Assembly (NCBI GenBank): GCA_050084985.1 | Contig: JBITNC010000001.1 | Span: forward strand, 196,974,001 to 197,038,000 | Direction: 5' to 3' | Source of the DNA: Nageia nagi | Lineage: Eukaryota > Pinophyta | Length of the DNA stretch: 64,000 bases | In this document: in pieces, positions 1-11,526 of the stretch | How the letters are laid out: each line of letters starts with the position of its first letter | How positions within the stretch are numbered: position 1 is the stretch's first letter | Program-made: the position numbers and the translations under genes | The notes under the pieces: generated by a model | The model's database searches: none | What the model was told of the DNA's origin: nothing | What the model saw: only the letters and a program-made list of their open reading frames with translations

Positions 1-1956
1 GATCACCCCCTTGCTTGTTGTCAGGTCACTCTTCTACTAAAATCCTTGCCTAATATTTAAGATTCTAGATGATCTCTAGAAATCCTTCTCTTGGAAGGAG
101 TTGGAGCCATGGGGTGGTTAGGGTGTTGAGGCTGAAGAGGTTGGTTAGGTTGCAGTGGCTTAGCTAGATCATCTGAACCGATATCTTTAATCATTAGAGT
201 GATGTCAAGGGTGCCAGAATCATTCTTGTATGCTCCCCATTCATGAAAGATCACATCCTGGCTAATATGTAGCTTTTGAGAAATTAGATCATAGCACCAA
301 TAGGCTTTGGAATCATCATAGTATCCCAAAAATATACATTTTGATGGATTTTTCATCCAATTTCTTCATTTTCTCCTTAAGTACATGCATATAACAGGTA
401 GAGCCAAAGATTTGAAGGTGCAAGAGACTAGGTTTCTTACCAAACCAAGCCTCATAGGGGGTTGAATGTTGCATGATCTTGGTGGGGTAGTAGTTTAAAA
501 TGTAGACAGTAGTGTGCATATATTCCCCCCATAATTTATTGTTCATTCCCATTTCCTTAAGCATGCTCTCGGCCATCTTAGTAACAATCTAGTTCTTCCT
601 TTCAGCTACTCCATTCTGTTGTGGAGTGTAGGTAGTGGTATATTGCTACTTGATCATATATTTTTGGTAAAATTATTTGAACTCATTTGAAGTGAATTCA
701 CCACCATGATCTATCCAAAACTTCTTGAGGTGATAGTCAAACTATTTCTCAACAAGTTCCTTGAACATAACAAAAGTTTTAAAGGCATTTAACTTTGTCT
801 ACAATAAATACAATCAACTCATTTGAGAATAATCATTAGTAAAGATAAGCATATTCCTACACTTGGCCAAGGTGGGAGTCTACATAGGTTCACAAATATC
901 AACATGCGCCACCTCCAAAGGTGCTTTTGCATGATGTGGATGGGAGGTAAATTTCTCTTTGTGTTGTTTCCTAGAAATTTAGCTCTCACATAAAGTGTCA
1001 TATGAAAGTGAGAAGGTAGGGATACCTCTAACAAGTTTAGGCAATCCATGGAGTGAGTTAAAATTGATGTGGTTACATCTTTGGTCTACAACCAAGTAGG
1101 ATCAATGGTGGATTTTAGGCATTTAACTATCGTTGGTTGCATCTTCAACATATACATGTGATCCTCAAACATGAGAATCATTGTAATAACATGTTTGTTA
1201 ACCTCATTGATGCTGGTGCAAGTTTTCATTTGGAAGACTAAACAATAGTCATTAAATCACATATGTCTAATGCTAAGTAGATTATGCTTCAATCTAGGAA
1301 CATACAAAGTGTTATGCATATGCATGATCTTACTGGTATTTACTTTAAAAGAAATAGTACCTTTGTTGATAATGTAAACTTGATTATTATCATCAAATTG
1401 GGATTTATCAGAAGCATTTTCTTCAAGTTAAATAAACAAACTTATGTTCCCAATCATATGATTAGAACTCCTACTATCTACATACCAAATCTTGAACTCT
1501 ATTATTAAAAAGTTCAACAGTCTTAGTATCTCCCATCTGGAGAGATTCAAACTCCCTATGCAAGAGCTATAGCTTGGCTACTCTAACTCTTTCTGATCCC
1601 TTTTAGGCATTCTCAATAGTGTCCCATGCAACTTTGGAGAACTTGCATTTTGTAATCTTAGGGAATATTTTAACATCTATCCTGCTTTATGTAGAAAATA
1701 AAAATTAGGTATCCTTGTTTTGGGTCTCCAAGATCTCTTTCTTATCATCTATTGTAAGTGCAACAAAGGCTGTAGCATTAGGTTTAACATATACCTAATA
1801 ACAAAATTCCATAAATATTATGAGATGAGAAAGATTTGCATCCATATGCTCCAATATTTATAGTGTTCTCCACTAAACATAGGGATTTGTAATTGCAAAT
1901 AATTTAGATTCTTTGGATCCATTTAACCCAATAGATTGTATGGCTATGATACCAAT
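1..1956 (-). mobile_element. Ty1/copia retrotransposon, partial, decayed
   Basis: Read on the - strand, this holds in order: a primer-binding site at 1943-1955 (TTGGTATCATAGC, the usual copia tRNA-Met type), a gag fragment around 1560-1800 (VRVAKLxLLHREFESLQM, UBN2-like), a protease-like start near 1440-1500 (WYVDSRSSNHM), the integrase flank (LYVPRLKHNLLS), the integrase (YTPQQNGVAERKN at about 590-650; LNYYPTKIM...PYEAWFGKKPSLLHLQIFG at 316-576), and the integrase-RT linker (CIFLGYYDDSKAYW...DVIFHEW at 57-356). The reverse transcriptase would lie left of the window. Stops and frameshifts are frequent, so this copy is dead. Gag runs straight into protease without a zinc knuckle, which indicates an internal deletion. 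Confidence 0.85.
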
Positions 1957-3257
1957 TGAAGAATTTAAAGTCATCACACCCCAAGAATGGTGAATAAGGC
2001 ATAAAGGATTTGATACCAAATGAAGAATTTGAAGGTTCAAAGATAAAATAATGTTTTGATTCCAATTGAATAATTTTGATCAACCAGGCTCAAGACAAGA
2101 GCTCTGAACCTAAATGATGATTTTAGAGGCTCAAGATTGCAAACTTTGATACCATAAATTTGCTTGGGGTTCCAATAGAATTTGATGGACAAGGATTGGT
2201 TGAATCTCTAGTAAAATCAAAATACTAAAGGAAATGAAAGTGCTAATGATAGAGTTCCAAAGAAATTTTAAATATAATGTAGTTTGGAAATATCAAATTT
2301 CTGATAGATTGTGGTAACCAAGATTTCATCTGGACTCTAGAAAAAGTAATAATGTGGAATCTACAGTCTAGAGGATGAGGGTAAAAAAATTTTGAAGCCC
2401 ATAACTTATGCATTTCCTAATGAAACCTAGCATTATGACCCATCAAAATTATTAGGGAGAAATATTCTATCTAATGGTGTAGGTTTAGAATGCTTTCAAG
2501 ATGGAAAAAAGGGTTAAAAAATGAGCTAGAAGAAAATAGACTTCTCAAGACTCACTAAGCACAACTGCAGACAACATAGGTTTTGTATTTTGACATTTCT
2601 AAGTGTGTTTCATCAATAATGATGAAAAAGAGCATATGTTCGAAAGGTATTGCAACTAGTAATCCAACCAAGAAGGAATCAAGCAAAATGGAGATCTCAA
2701 ATGGGAATACAGATAAGTACCCACAAAGTACCCATAAAGGTCATTTAATAAATAATAAAATAATAAAACTATTTTATTGAAAATTGGAATACAAATAAGT
2801 ACCCACAAAGTAAAATGATCTCAAATAAGTAAATATCACCTAGATTAAAGATAAAAATCTACAAGTGTTTTCCAAGCATACAAGCTTCATAAGAGATAAC
2901 ACATCACACAACCATAAGGTATTGCAAAGCAAATGGGAGTGCTTTATATTCTAAATATAAAATGGTAGCATAAAATTACATTTAACATTCTCTCACAAAG
3001 AATGGAAGAGGAAGTCTCTATTTATACAAGAAGAGTGTAAAGGGCTTCATGTGAACTCACAGATTGCAAATATGTGCAAAAACATAAATGAAGTGCCCAA
3101 AAAATCAAAGGAGGTAGTATGGTCATCAAAAATATAAATGAAGCACCCACAAAATTAGATAAGAGTATGGGCATCAATGAAGAAGTATAAAATCAAATAT
3201 GTCTTAGTCAAAGGAGTAGATCTTGAGTATTCGACACTCAACTGTGATCCTGCAACA
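1957..3257 (-). repeat. Probable 5' LTR of the left-edge copia element
   Basis: The block starts (left) with TGAAGAATTT directly beside the PBS and could end at CAACA at 3257, so that on the - strand it would begin TGTTGCAGGATC. A reversed TATA box (CTCTATTTATAC, near 3017) fits a - strand promoter about 235 bp from that end. Variants of a GATACCAAxTGAAGAATTT string recur at about 1948, 2008 and 2055. The left boundary is well supported by the PBS. The right boundary is a guess because the partner LTR is outside the window. A length of 1.3 kb is long compared with the other copia LTRs here (about 0.5 kb), so an insertion inside it is possible. Confidence 0.4.
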
Positions 3258-3299
3258 TACTAAATTTGGTAGGTGTAATAGTAAGCAGATAATACAGGT

Positions 3300-3619
3300 G
3301 GTCAGTAGCCATTAGCATTCAAAAAAATTTCATAATTCAAACTATGGAATATTAAATTCCTTCAGCTTGCAAGTTTCTTCTTGAGATTGCAAATTACTTA
3401 CATCAAGTATGCAAGTTCATGGAGGCTCATCACATCAACTTCTTGTTGAAGACTTCTTCTTGTATATTGAAACCATTTATGGTTAATGATTATTGTATTG
3501 TAAACCATTTTTTAAAATGGTTAAGTATTTGATCCTTGTTTATGATCTATTACTTCTCAAAATGTAAAGTTGTCTCTCTATCTTCTCTACTCTCTACCCT
3601 ATATTGCATTAAGGGGGAG
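3300..3619 (+). mobile_element. 3' internal tail of a + strand copia, with polypurine tract
   Basis: This stretch resembles the non-coding tail before the 3' LTR of the intact copia at 45914-54247. Shared features are CTTGCAAGTT, ATGGTTAATGATT, CCCxATATTGCATTAA and a closing polypurine tract (AAGGGGGAG, 3611-3619). The coding part is missing. The left-edge copia appears to have inserted into it or to have replaced it. Confidence 0.6.
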
Positions 3620-4130
3620 TATTAGAATTTGTAATACATTATTAGGTATTTAATTTGTAATTTACTTAGATTAATTTACCTAAATACTTAAAGTATTTAT
3701 AAATTCCTTTTAGTATCTAGAAAATTAAAATAAGTGCAACTTGGTACCCCCTTGTCCACTTGTAGGAGAAGTTTGTCCTTTGGTTGAAAAGGGACATACT
3801 TGTCCATTGGATTATAGGATCACCCCTTGGGTAAAAGGGTGAACCCATGAGGGAGTTTTATGCTATAAATAGGAGGCTCCTCATGGATTCATAACACTTG
3901 TAAGAGGTAAAGTTATGCTTTTGGTTGTAGGAGGGTAGATTGTGAGAGAGCTTTGTAATGGTTGTGAAGTAATATAGTTCTAGATTCAAGTGGAGTACTC
4001 TCACTTTGAGAGGAACTAATAGACTTGCTTGTGTCACTTTGTGGATGGATGTGAGTGTGTGAGTTCCATTTTGGTAAAGAAGATGATACTTTAAGGTTGA
4101 TCTTGGGTTTAGGAGTCTTCTCTCCTTTCA
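3620..4130 (+). repeat. Copia LTR (3' LTR of the remnant)
   Basis: It starts right after the polypurine tract with TATTAGAATTTG (expected TGTTAGAATTTG) and ends TCTCCTTTCA, parallel to the TCCTTCA and TCTCTCA ends of the other LTRs here. A TATA box (CTATAAATAGGAGG) lies near 3863. The U3 inverted repeat of this family survives only weakly (AATACTTAAAGTATTTAT). Confidence 0.65.
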
Positions 4131-4272
4131 TGTGTATGTATGGATGAATCAAATTGTATGTATAGATCATGTATATGTATGGATGTATCAAATTATTTAT
4201 ATGGATCATGTGTATAAATGGATGTATCAAATTGTTTATATGAATCATGTATATCAATGGATGTATCAAATT
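4131..4272. repeat. 39-bp minisatellite, about 3.6 copies
   Basis: Four consecutive units of 39 bp (4131, 4170, 4209 and 4248; the last partial) share the core ATGGATGTATCAAATT and the spacer TATATGGATCATGT. The array abuts the LTR end at 4130. A reading frame crossing it on the - strand yields a 13-residue peptide repeat (LIHPxIxMIHINN), which is a by-product and not a gene. Confidence 0.85.
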
Positions 4273-7200
4273 AATCTACACTTATTTTATTTATTTTGAA
4301 TGAATGGTTTATAATAACCGATTTAACAAGTACATGATCAAAATGTAATAAATAGTCATCATGAGCACTCAAACATGATAAATATTACAAAAACATTGCA
4401 TTTAAAAAATATAAATAGGAGATATAAGCATATGCTACAAAGAGAATGAAACCCTAAACAATATGTATTGTTTATGTCTATACCAAAACCAACAGTTTCT
4501 ATTCAAATATTTATGAGGGATTTAAGTAGTGACAATGATGAATTAAAAGAGGATAATATTGGTCATGATGATGATAATGATAATCATGAAAAAAATGTAA
4601 TTGATGATTTAATTGAGTTCCTCTATGTTCATGATGATGATGATGAAAGAGGTGATGATTTAGAAAGGGATAGCATGTATAGTGCTTCCAAAACTAAATT
4701 ATATAAAGGATCAAGTAGAACTTTATTATCGACAACCCTACTTTTGATGAATATAAAAGCCAAATTTGGATGGTTGGATACAAGTTTCACTGCTCCTCTA
4801 ATGTATGCAATTTTTTTTTTATTTTGATATTTTAATTTCTATCAAATTAGCTACATAAATAATTTTTCATTGGTATTACGGGTTACTAAAAGAAAAATTG
4901 CTTTCAAGTAACAATGCCATCCCATATTGGCACATGACATTTTGAAGGATGTAGGGGTGGAATATAATCAATACCATGATTGTATTAATGATTGCATATT
5001 GAATATGATACAAAGAATGAATGTCCAAAGTGCAATGAAAATAGATATCATGAAAAAGGAAAAAAAACTCCTCAAAAGGTAGTTTGCCATGCTAGTCATT
5101 CCTAGGTTAGTGTGAATATTTTGATGTAAGTCTTGCAGAATTAATGGACTAACATGTAAGAAATATAAGTGAAGAAGGTGTGTTGTGTGTACCTATAGAT
5201 AGTAAAGCAATGAAACATATAGAGGAAAAGTGACCCAAGAAATTTTAAGATGAACCTAGGAGTGTCAAATTGGGTTTAGCAATTGATGGTGTAAATCCAT
5301 TTTCGAATCAAACATCTAATTATTCATGTTGGCCTATTGTTATAATCAATTATAACATACCTCCATGGATGTGTATAAGAAAATAACATTTTATGTTGGT
5401 TGTCATAATAATTGGAAAGAAATAGATTAAACACATGTATGTCTACTTTAAACTAATAATTGATGACTTAATGCTCTTGTGGGAAAGAATTCAAATGTAT
5501 GATATAAATAGATCTATCAATCAAAGGTCATTTAGATGTTATGGCATACTATGTTAGACTATACATGATTATCCAGGGCTTTTTGTTTGTGGAGGTATGC
5601 ATATATATAATAATTATTACATGTGCATATTTATTTTTTTTATAACCACATGAATTATATGCATACTCTAATAAAAACTTATTACATATCTTCATACAAA
5701 AGGTTATCATGCTTGTCCACGATATGCAAAAAATCTTCCATCGAGAAATTCAAGTTAGATGCATAAGATGGAATATATTATCCATAAGAAATATTTACCA
5801 ATGGGTCATACTTTTCGAAAAAAGGGAGCCTACGATCAAGTAGATAAAACCCCTATTCCTATTTACACAACTGTTATTGATTTGTTTATAAAGTACCACC
5901 AAAGTGTGGAAAAAGTTAGGAAAAGAGCCTATCAAGAAGGTACTACTTTATGGCTAGATGATGAGATTATTCTTGGTGAAAATGACTTACCCATGGGTGA
6001 AATATTAGATAATGCAATATATCTATAATATGTTTATTAATTTAAAAATATGTAGTGTAAAGTTTCAAATTTATAATTTTACTAATAAAATGATTAATTG
6101 TATACATATTTTCAGGCATGAACAAATTATCAATATTTTATTAGGAGTTGTTAGTGATACATTTATTGGATCCTATGCACATTGTAAAGAATGTTGCATC
6201 TTTTTTATATCGATATACAATAAGCAAAGAATTAGATATTGATTCTATGAGAAATGAATTAAAAGATATTGGGATAATAAAATCCTTATGGATAACTTAC
6301 TATGAAGATGGAAGAAAAGAAGTACTTATGGCCACATGGCTTATGAAAAAAGATGAAGTATAAAAGTTACACAAAGTTATTCAAAACATTAAAACACCAA
6401 TAGATTACATATCATCTCTAAAAAGTGTATTCAAAGCTGATGGTAAAATCACAAGATTCAAAACTCATGATTACCATAACTTTATGATGGTATTAATCTC
6501 ATATTATTAATATATACTTCCTATCAAAATAAAGTGATTAATATCATTTGCACAAATATATTGTATAACATATTTTTCCAATTGCAATTCATAGATGTGG
6601 GAGTCTACCTAATGATCTTAGACATGCAATCAATCAACTACCATTATTTCTAAGGTATATCATATTATAGTATTGCTCTATAAAAAATAATATAACTTGT
6701 GTTTATGGTTATTTTCTAATATTTTATGCATTTTGACATGTTATATTTTGGTGATATTATATTTTTATGAATAGATGGTTATTTTTGAAGGAGATACATG
6801 TGGCTATAATAGATCAATGGTGTAGAGAAATTGTTGAAATTATCTACAAATTAGAAAAAAAAATCGTTGTTACTTTTATGGACATATAAGTGCACCTATT
6901 GATCCACCTAGTAGATGATATTGATATGGTAGTTGTTATGAGTGCTAGAAACATATTTTTTATGGAGATATTTTTAAAAGTACTAAAATGATTTGTTAGA
7001 AAATATTCATGACAAAAAGTATCAATGGGTGAGGGATACATTGTACAAGAATTCTTTTTTTTATGCAAGTGATTATGTTTTTGAAATTAATGCATCTACC
7101 CCAAAGATGTGGAATGCAGACAAAGACAGTGATAAATTAGAAGGGGAGGTCTTAGAAATAGGTGGAACAACATATCTCTTAAAGGTATTAAAGATGTTTT

Positions 7201-8951
7201 AGATATTAGTAATTTACATATAATTATAATATGTACATGCATTTTCAATTTAATTTAATCAATGCTTACTAGCTAACGAGTATGTATTATGGCATCATGA
7301 ATTTATAGATTATGATCTTCATGAATATATAAATCGATTTATCATGATGTGCTATGCATGTTGTGAAAATTGGATTTAGCTGTACCAAACCAAAAGAAGG
7401 GAAATTGAACATGAACATGCCTTTTTTCACAAACAAAATAAAAGGGGTACATCTAGTCTACCTAAAAATTTAAGAGATGATAATGTACCACAAGATAGTC
7501 CAAGGTCATGGATTGAGAATGATATTGAAATGAAATGATGAGTTATAAGAGGAAAAATAGATAAGTTGAACAAAATGCATTAAATATAGCTATTGGATGC
7601 ATGTTTGAGGTAATTATTATAATTAATATTTTTATAAGACTTTATATTGAAGCAAATACAAATATATTGCACTAATAACATTTTTGGTGTAAATTTATGC
7701 AAGCATTGTCTTTCCCTGCAATGTGGGCATTTGGTCAATACTTCATAATAGAAAAGAATGATGAGAGAAGAGCGATATTTGATTATGAAGTGATGGTTGA
7801 TTTTGAACAAAAAACATCGTGTAAATTCAAGAGATTCAAATTTAATATAAGAAAAATTAAAATATATTAGAAAAATTCAAAAAATTATTTAATTGAATTA
7901 TAAGTCATTCCAATGTTTGATATTTAAATGTATGTGGTTTGACACACTCAATAGATTAAAAATTTTGCATGATAAACTTAGTGATTACTTTGGAATCAAC
8001 TCTACACACACTTTACATGATAATAGAGCCTTATATTTTACCGCAACATTGTAGTCAAATAGATTTCATCCAAAATGTTGTAGAAGATAAAAAATGGTTT
8101 GTAATTAAATGTAATCCTAAAGGAAAACATATTGTACATCTTCTTGATGAAGATAATATATAATGACAATATTGTAATTGATGGATGTTAAATTAATATC
8201 ATTGGATGGAATATTCCTTGTTATATACTTCTCATATATATCTTGAATTTTTTTTTATGTATATTTGGCTAATATAATGTTTCTTGTGGTATGATATGTG
8301 AATGCTTTTACTTCTTCATTGATGGGATCGTATGTGTGAATCATTGTGATTTGGTATATGCATGCAAGTTGTAGTCTTCCATTCCTTTGTACATTTGTTT
8401 GGAACTTAGAATTTTAATTAATGAAATATTGGTTGAATATCTTTAAGTGTTAGATGCTAATCTTGTTATATCCTTATAACTTGCATGTTAAGTTAATAAT
8501 GTACATTTCATATGATAAAATTAGTAGTGGTGCACAATTTAAAGTAGAGTTAGAGCACATAGAGATAAGCAGTATTGAAGAATATGGTTACACTAGCTCC
8601 TATATAATAGTGTCTTGCTTATATTTGAATTTCATAGTAAGGATTCCCTAATTTTTTTTTTTTTTAACTTTTTTAAGTTTTTTCGATGCAAATTTGGGTC
8701 ATCACTTGCATCGAAATGCCTTAGACATTTCTCATGCTTATTTTTTGCTATGTGAATTTGACACAAGTTTTACGTTAGAACTTGCATCATTTTACGTTGT
8801 CTATTGCATCAGAATTCGCATTGAATATTGCATCAAAAAATACTTCAAGATTCAATTTTTTTTATGCATTCCAATGTAAAATAGCATCGATTTTCAAATT
8901 TCATTTTTTCATATGCAAAAAATGATGCAAATAGGCCTTTCCCTAGTAGTG
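4273..8951 (+). mobile_element. CACTA (En/Spm-like) DNA transposon, degenerate
   Basis: The right end is clear. Position 8951 closes a CTAGTAGTG terminus, which reads inward as CACTACTAGGGAAAGG. The preceding 300 bp (8650-8940) contain many TGCATC/GATGCA subterminal repeats in both orientations, typical of CACTA ends. A TNP2-type transposase remnant fills 4468-8163. I could not find the matching left CACTA end; it may have been lost next to the copia LTR and minisatellite, so the left limit is approximate. Confidence 0.75.
4468..8163 (+). pseudogene. TNP2-like CACTA transposase, broken
   Basis: Family-typical pieces appear in the right order but in shifting frames: an acidic leader then LYKGSS...LLLMNIKAKFGWLDTSF (4468-4800); INDCIL...AMKIDI near 4980-5050; AIDGVNPFSN...WPIVIINYNIPPWMC (about 5280-5380); YHACPRYAKNLPSRNSS (about 5705-5755); HKKYLPMGHTFRKK (5785-5830); LDPMHIVKNVASFLYR (6148-6220); FKTHDYHNFMMV (about 6455-6490); LPIAIHRCGSLPNDLRHAIN (6575-6640); NEYVLWHHEFIDYDLHEYIN (about 7278-7335); and a C-terminal EPYILPQHCSQIDFIQNV...KKWFVIK (8020-8110). 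AT-rich gaps at 6490-6570 and elsewhere may be old introns. Many stops exclude function. In life the protein would bind the element ends and excise it. Confidence 0.8.
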
Positions 8952-9341
8952 AACTCTACATCTTGCATAATATGCATAGATACACCTTTATATTTCAACA
9001 TTACATGAATGATTGCATACAATAAGACTTAGCTCATTACATAAAAGAATATATAAAATTAGTACATATATTTGAAAAATATTGAGAGGTATCAATCTCG
9101 AGGCACCTATTTTATATCTTGGTGTTGTGATATGAAAGATAAGTGTAATAATTTTTCAAATATACATTCAATATATTTGAGCTAATAATTCATAAATTAA
9201 ATTGTTGATGTCTTAGTTGAAGCATGGTTATGATTATAAATTGATTTCAATCAAAATTTTCATTAATATTCTTTATATATTACATAATTAGTATTTATAA
9301 ATTATATAAAATTATTCAATTAAAATATCCATTTTTTTATA

Positions 9342-9389
<48 letters not shown>

Positions 9390-10047
9390 AAAGATGTTAT
9401 TTACAAATAAAAGTAGAATAAATATCATAACAAAAATTAAATATGAAAAATTTACAAATTAATCTCAACCATTTATTTGAAAAAGTTAGTTGGGACTTAT
9501 TTTTAGAAGACTAAAGGAGGCTTATAGGAAGGGGGTGGGGAGTAGGATGTCCCAATAATTGATTTTGAGAGTAACCTCAAGTTTGAACATCTAGAGAAAT
9601 TCGAAGCAACCAATAAGGTCTTTGGGATGACATAAGGAAGTAACCCTCCACTAAATGATGAAATCTCAAAAGGAGAGGCTTTAGTTGAAGACAATAAGGA
9701 AATAAAAATCAAGATATTTCAATGGCCATGCCATTGGTCAATCCTCAAGTATGGAGGAAAGGGGCAAAATTGAAGAATTATCGGTGACCATGCAAAAGGC
9801 TCTTGGATGCAAGAAAAAGAAGCATGAATCAAATCCTTTCGAAGAACTACCAAGGCAATTTATTATGGAAGATTGGCCAAAATATGGCAAAAAGCCAAAT
9901 ATGAATAAAAGAGACTCCAAAATCGTATACAATTTAAAGCCCATTCAATCTATTTACCCAAAAAAAGAGAAAGGAAATGAGCTACAATTATTATATTTTT
10001 TGCCAATTGGAGATAATTAATGATTGCTATTCAAAATAGACTAGTTA
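8952..10047. other. Intergenic, no gene recognised
   Basis: AT-rich sequence with an AT dinucleotide run. An 89-codon open frame at 9751-10020 (+) starts MEERGKIEELSV, but it matches nothing I recognise and has no supporting context. Confidence 0.5.
9347..9386. repeat. (AT)20 microsatellite
   Basis: An uninterrupted alternating A-T run of 40 bp. Confidence 0.95.
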
Positions 10048-10330
10048 GGGCCGTAGGGACCTGACGAAGTGGTGAGTACTGGCATTCATTGTGATGGGGT
10101 TTGAAGTTTGAATCTATGGCCGTGTTAATGAGCAAGAGAACAGGCACGAACTAGAGACCATTGACTGTTGCGACGTTTGACCCAATCCTACCATGTGGGG
10201 TCCACATCACGTGATGTTAACATTTACCTATGTTGGGGGGAGGTTATAGTGGTTGTCGTAAAGATTTGAATCGTTACCCTATAGTAGAAAATGAAAGTGA
10301 TGTAATCGATTCTTCTCTATATAAAAAAAA
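10048..10330 (+). repeat. SINE-like element (tRNA-derived)
   Basis: It begins GGGCCGTAGGGACC and has an A-box-like TGACGAAGTGG (about 10062) and a B-box-like GTTTGAATCT (about 10107) at tRNA-like spacing. It continues for about 200 bp of non-coding sequence and ends in an A-rich tail (TATAAAAAAAA). Both boxes depart from consensus and no convincing target duplication is visible, so the call is tentative. A LINE 3' tail is the main alternative. Confidence 0.4.
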
Positions 10331-11337
10331 TTAATTAGTTGTTCCTTTTTGTTATATGGACTATCAAACAATGATATCTTGATTTGTAATACAAGTTTTA
10401 GGACCTTGTGCAAAAAATTCCTTAATCTTATTTATCATTACTAAATTTTTATTTAATTGTCTATTTATACAAATGTCAAAATTGTTGATTAATTTCAACT
10501 ATTAAATTATTGTTAATTAAACATACCAACATACAATAATCAAATTCTCCACCACCATTGATACTATAAAACACCTCTCAACATAATTTAAAAATTAATA
10601 AGATTAAATTAATGATAAAAGTAACCTATTAATTAAATTAAACTAGTTTTGATATATCTCTTTATATATCAAAAAAATACAAAAGATATCATTCTCATAC
10701 TGTAATTTATTATATTTAATATGTGTTTTATATTCTTTTCTTAAAAAATATGGTATTTATATAATTTTTAATTTATATTTTTGAAGTTAACTATTTTTAT
10801 TTTTATTTTAAATAATAAAATCAATTCATTTTTTCTAAATATTAAAACTTATGTTTATAAGATTAATTCACATGCGACATTTTAACTCTCCATTCCACTC
10901 ATATTCCTAAGAAAGCTTCTCAACCTTAACAACCAAAACAAGATAACAAAAGCTGTGTTATGTATCTTTAACTTGAAATGTTAAAACAAGGACATATTCA
11001 TTCCATCAGCAGCCAATGCAATGCAAGAAGCCATGTTAAATAAAATCTAGAATGGATATGATGGTATTGATGCATCAAACACAAGTAGTGACCGTCGTTT
11101 GTTTTTGGTTGTATGTCCGTCCAACTGGAAGGCCGCCCTCCCTCGTTTTTCCATCAGTCCTTGTCGTAAATATATGCTCACACTCACACTACAGTCATGG
11201 TCTTACTCGTAGAGTGCGAAAAGCTAAATAAGCTGGGACCCTAGCCCTTGAATACCGGGCAGGCTCACCTTTTTGTGTTGAAATTCCTCATAACTAACCT
11301 AATCCTTCCTTCAGCGAAGGGAATCACAAACATACTG
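10331..11337 (+). promoter_or_regulatory. 5' flank of the CTL gene (promoter and 5' UTR expected)
   Basis: AT-rich to about 10900, then noticeably more balanced in composition towards the start codon. A possible TATA element (AAATATA) lies near 11168. Nothing in the sequence fixes the transcription start, and the promoter assignment rests on position only. Confidence 0.3.
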
Positions 11338-11526
11338 ATGGGCATGGAAGAAGAACAGGGAAGGGGAATGGAATATAGTAGGGGTGGAGAGCAGATGGAC
11401 CGACATGTACAGATAAGGGAGAAACGAAAATGCAGAGATTCGGTGTTTTCTGGTGCTCTTCATTGCATTCTTAGTAGGAATGGTGGTTAACTCCAGCTTT
11501 GCCTTCAATAGAGGGGATCCCCATAG
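11338..11526 (+). pseudogene. CTL1: CTL exon 1, with a one-base frameshift
   Basis: It encodes MGMEEEQGRG... then KRKCRDSVF, the expected cytosolic N-terminus. The run at 11446-11449 is TTTT, where TTT would keep the frame. As written, translation shifts and ends at TAA 11488-11490, giving about 50 residues. Skipping one T restores FLVLFIAFLVGMVVNSSFAF, the first membrane helix, and NRGDPHR up to the donor GTATAA at 11527. The restored frame has a TAA upstream (11414-11416) and no ATG until 11480, so no alternative start rescues the helix. The exon otherwise follows the family closely. A sequencing error in a homopolymer and a true loss-of-function change are both possible. Confidence 0.85.

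Noticed and set aside
3913-4269. A 118-codon - strand frame with a 13-residue repeat
   Set aside because: The repeat is the 39-bp minisatellite read in frame, and the rest is LTR sequence.
4131-4272. A regularly spaced repeat that might be a CRISPR array
   Set aside because: The repeats are contiguous without unique spacers and the sequence is plant nuclear DNA.
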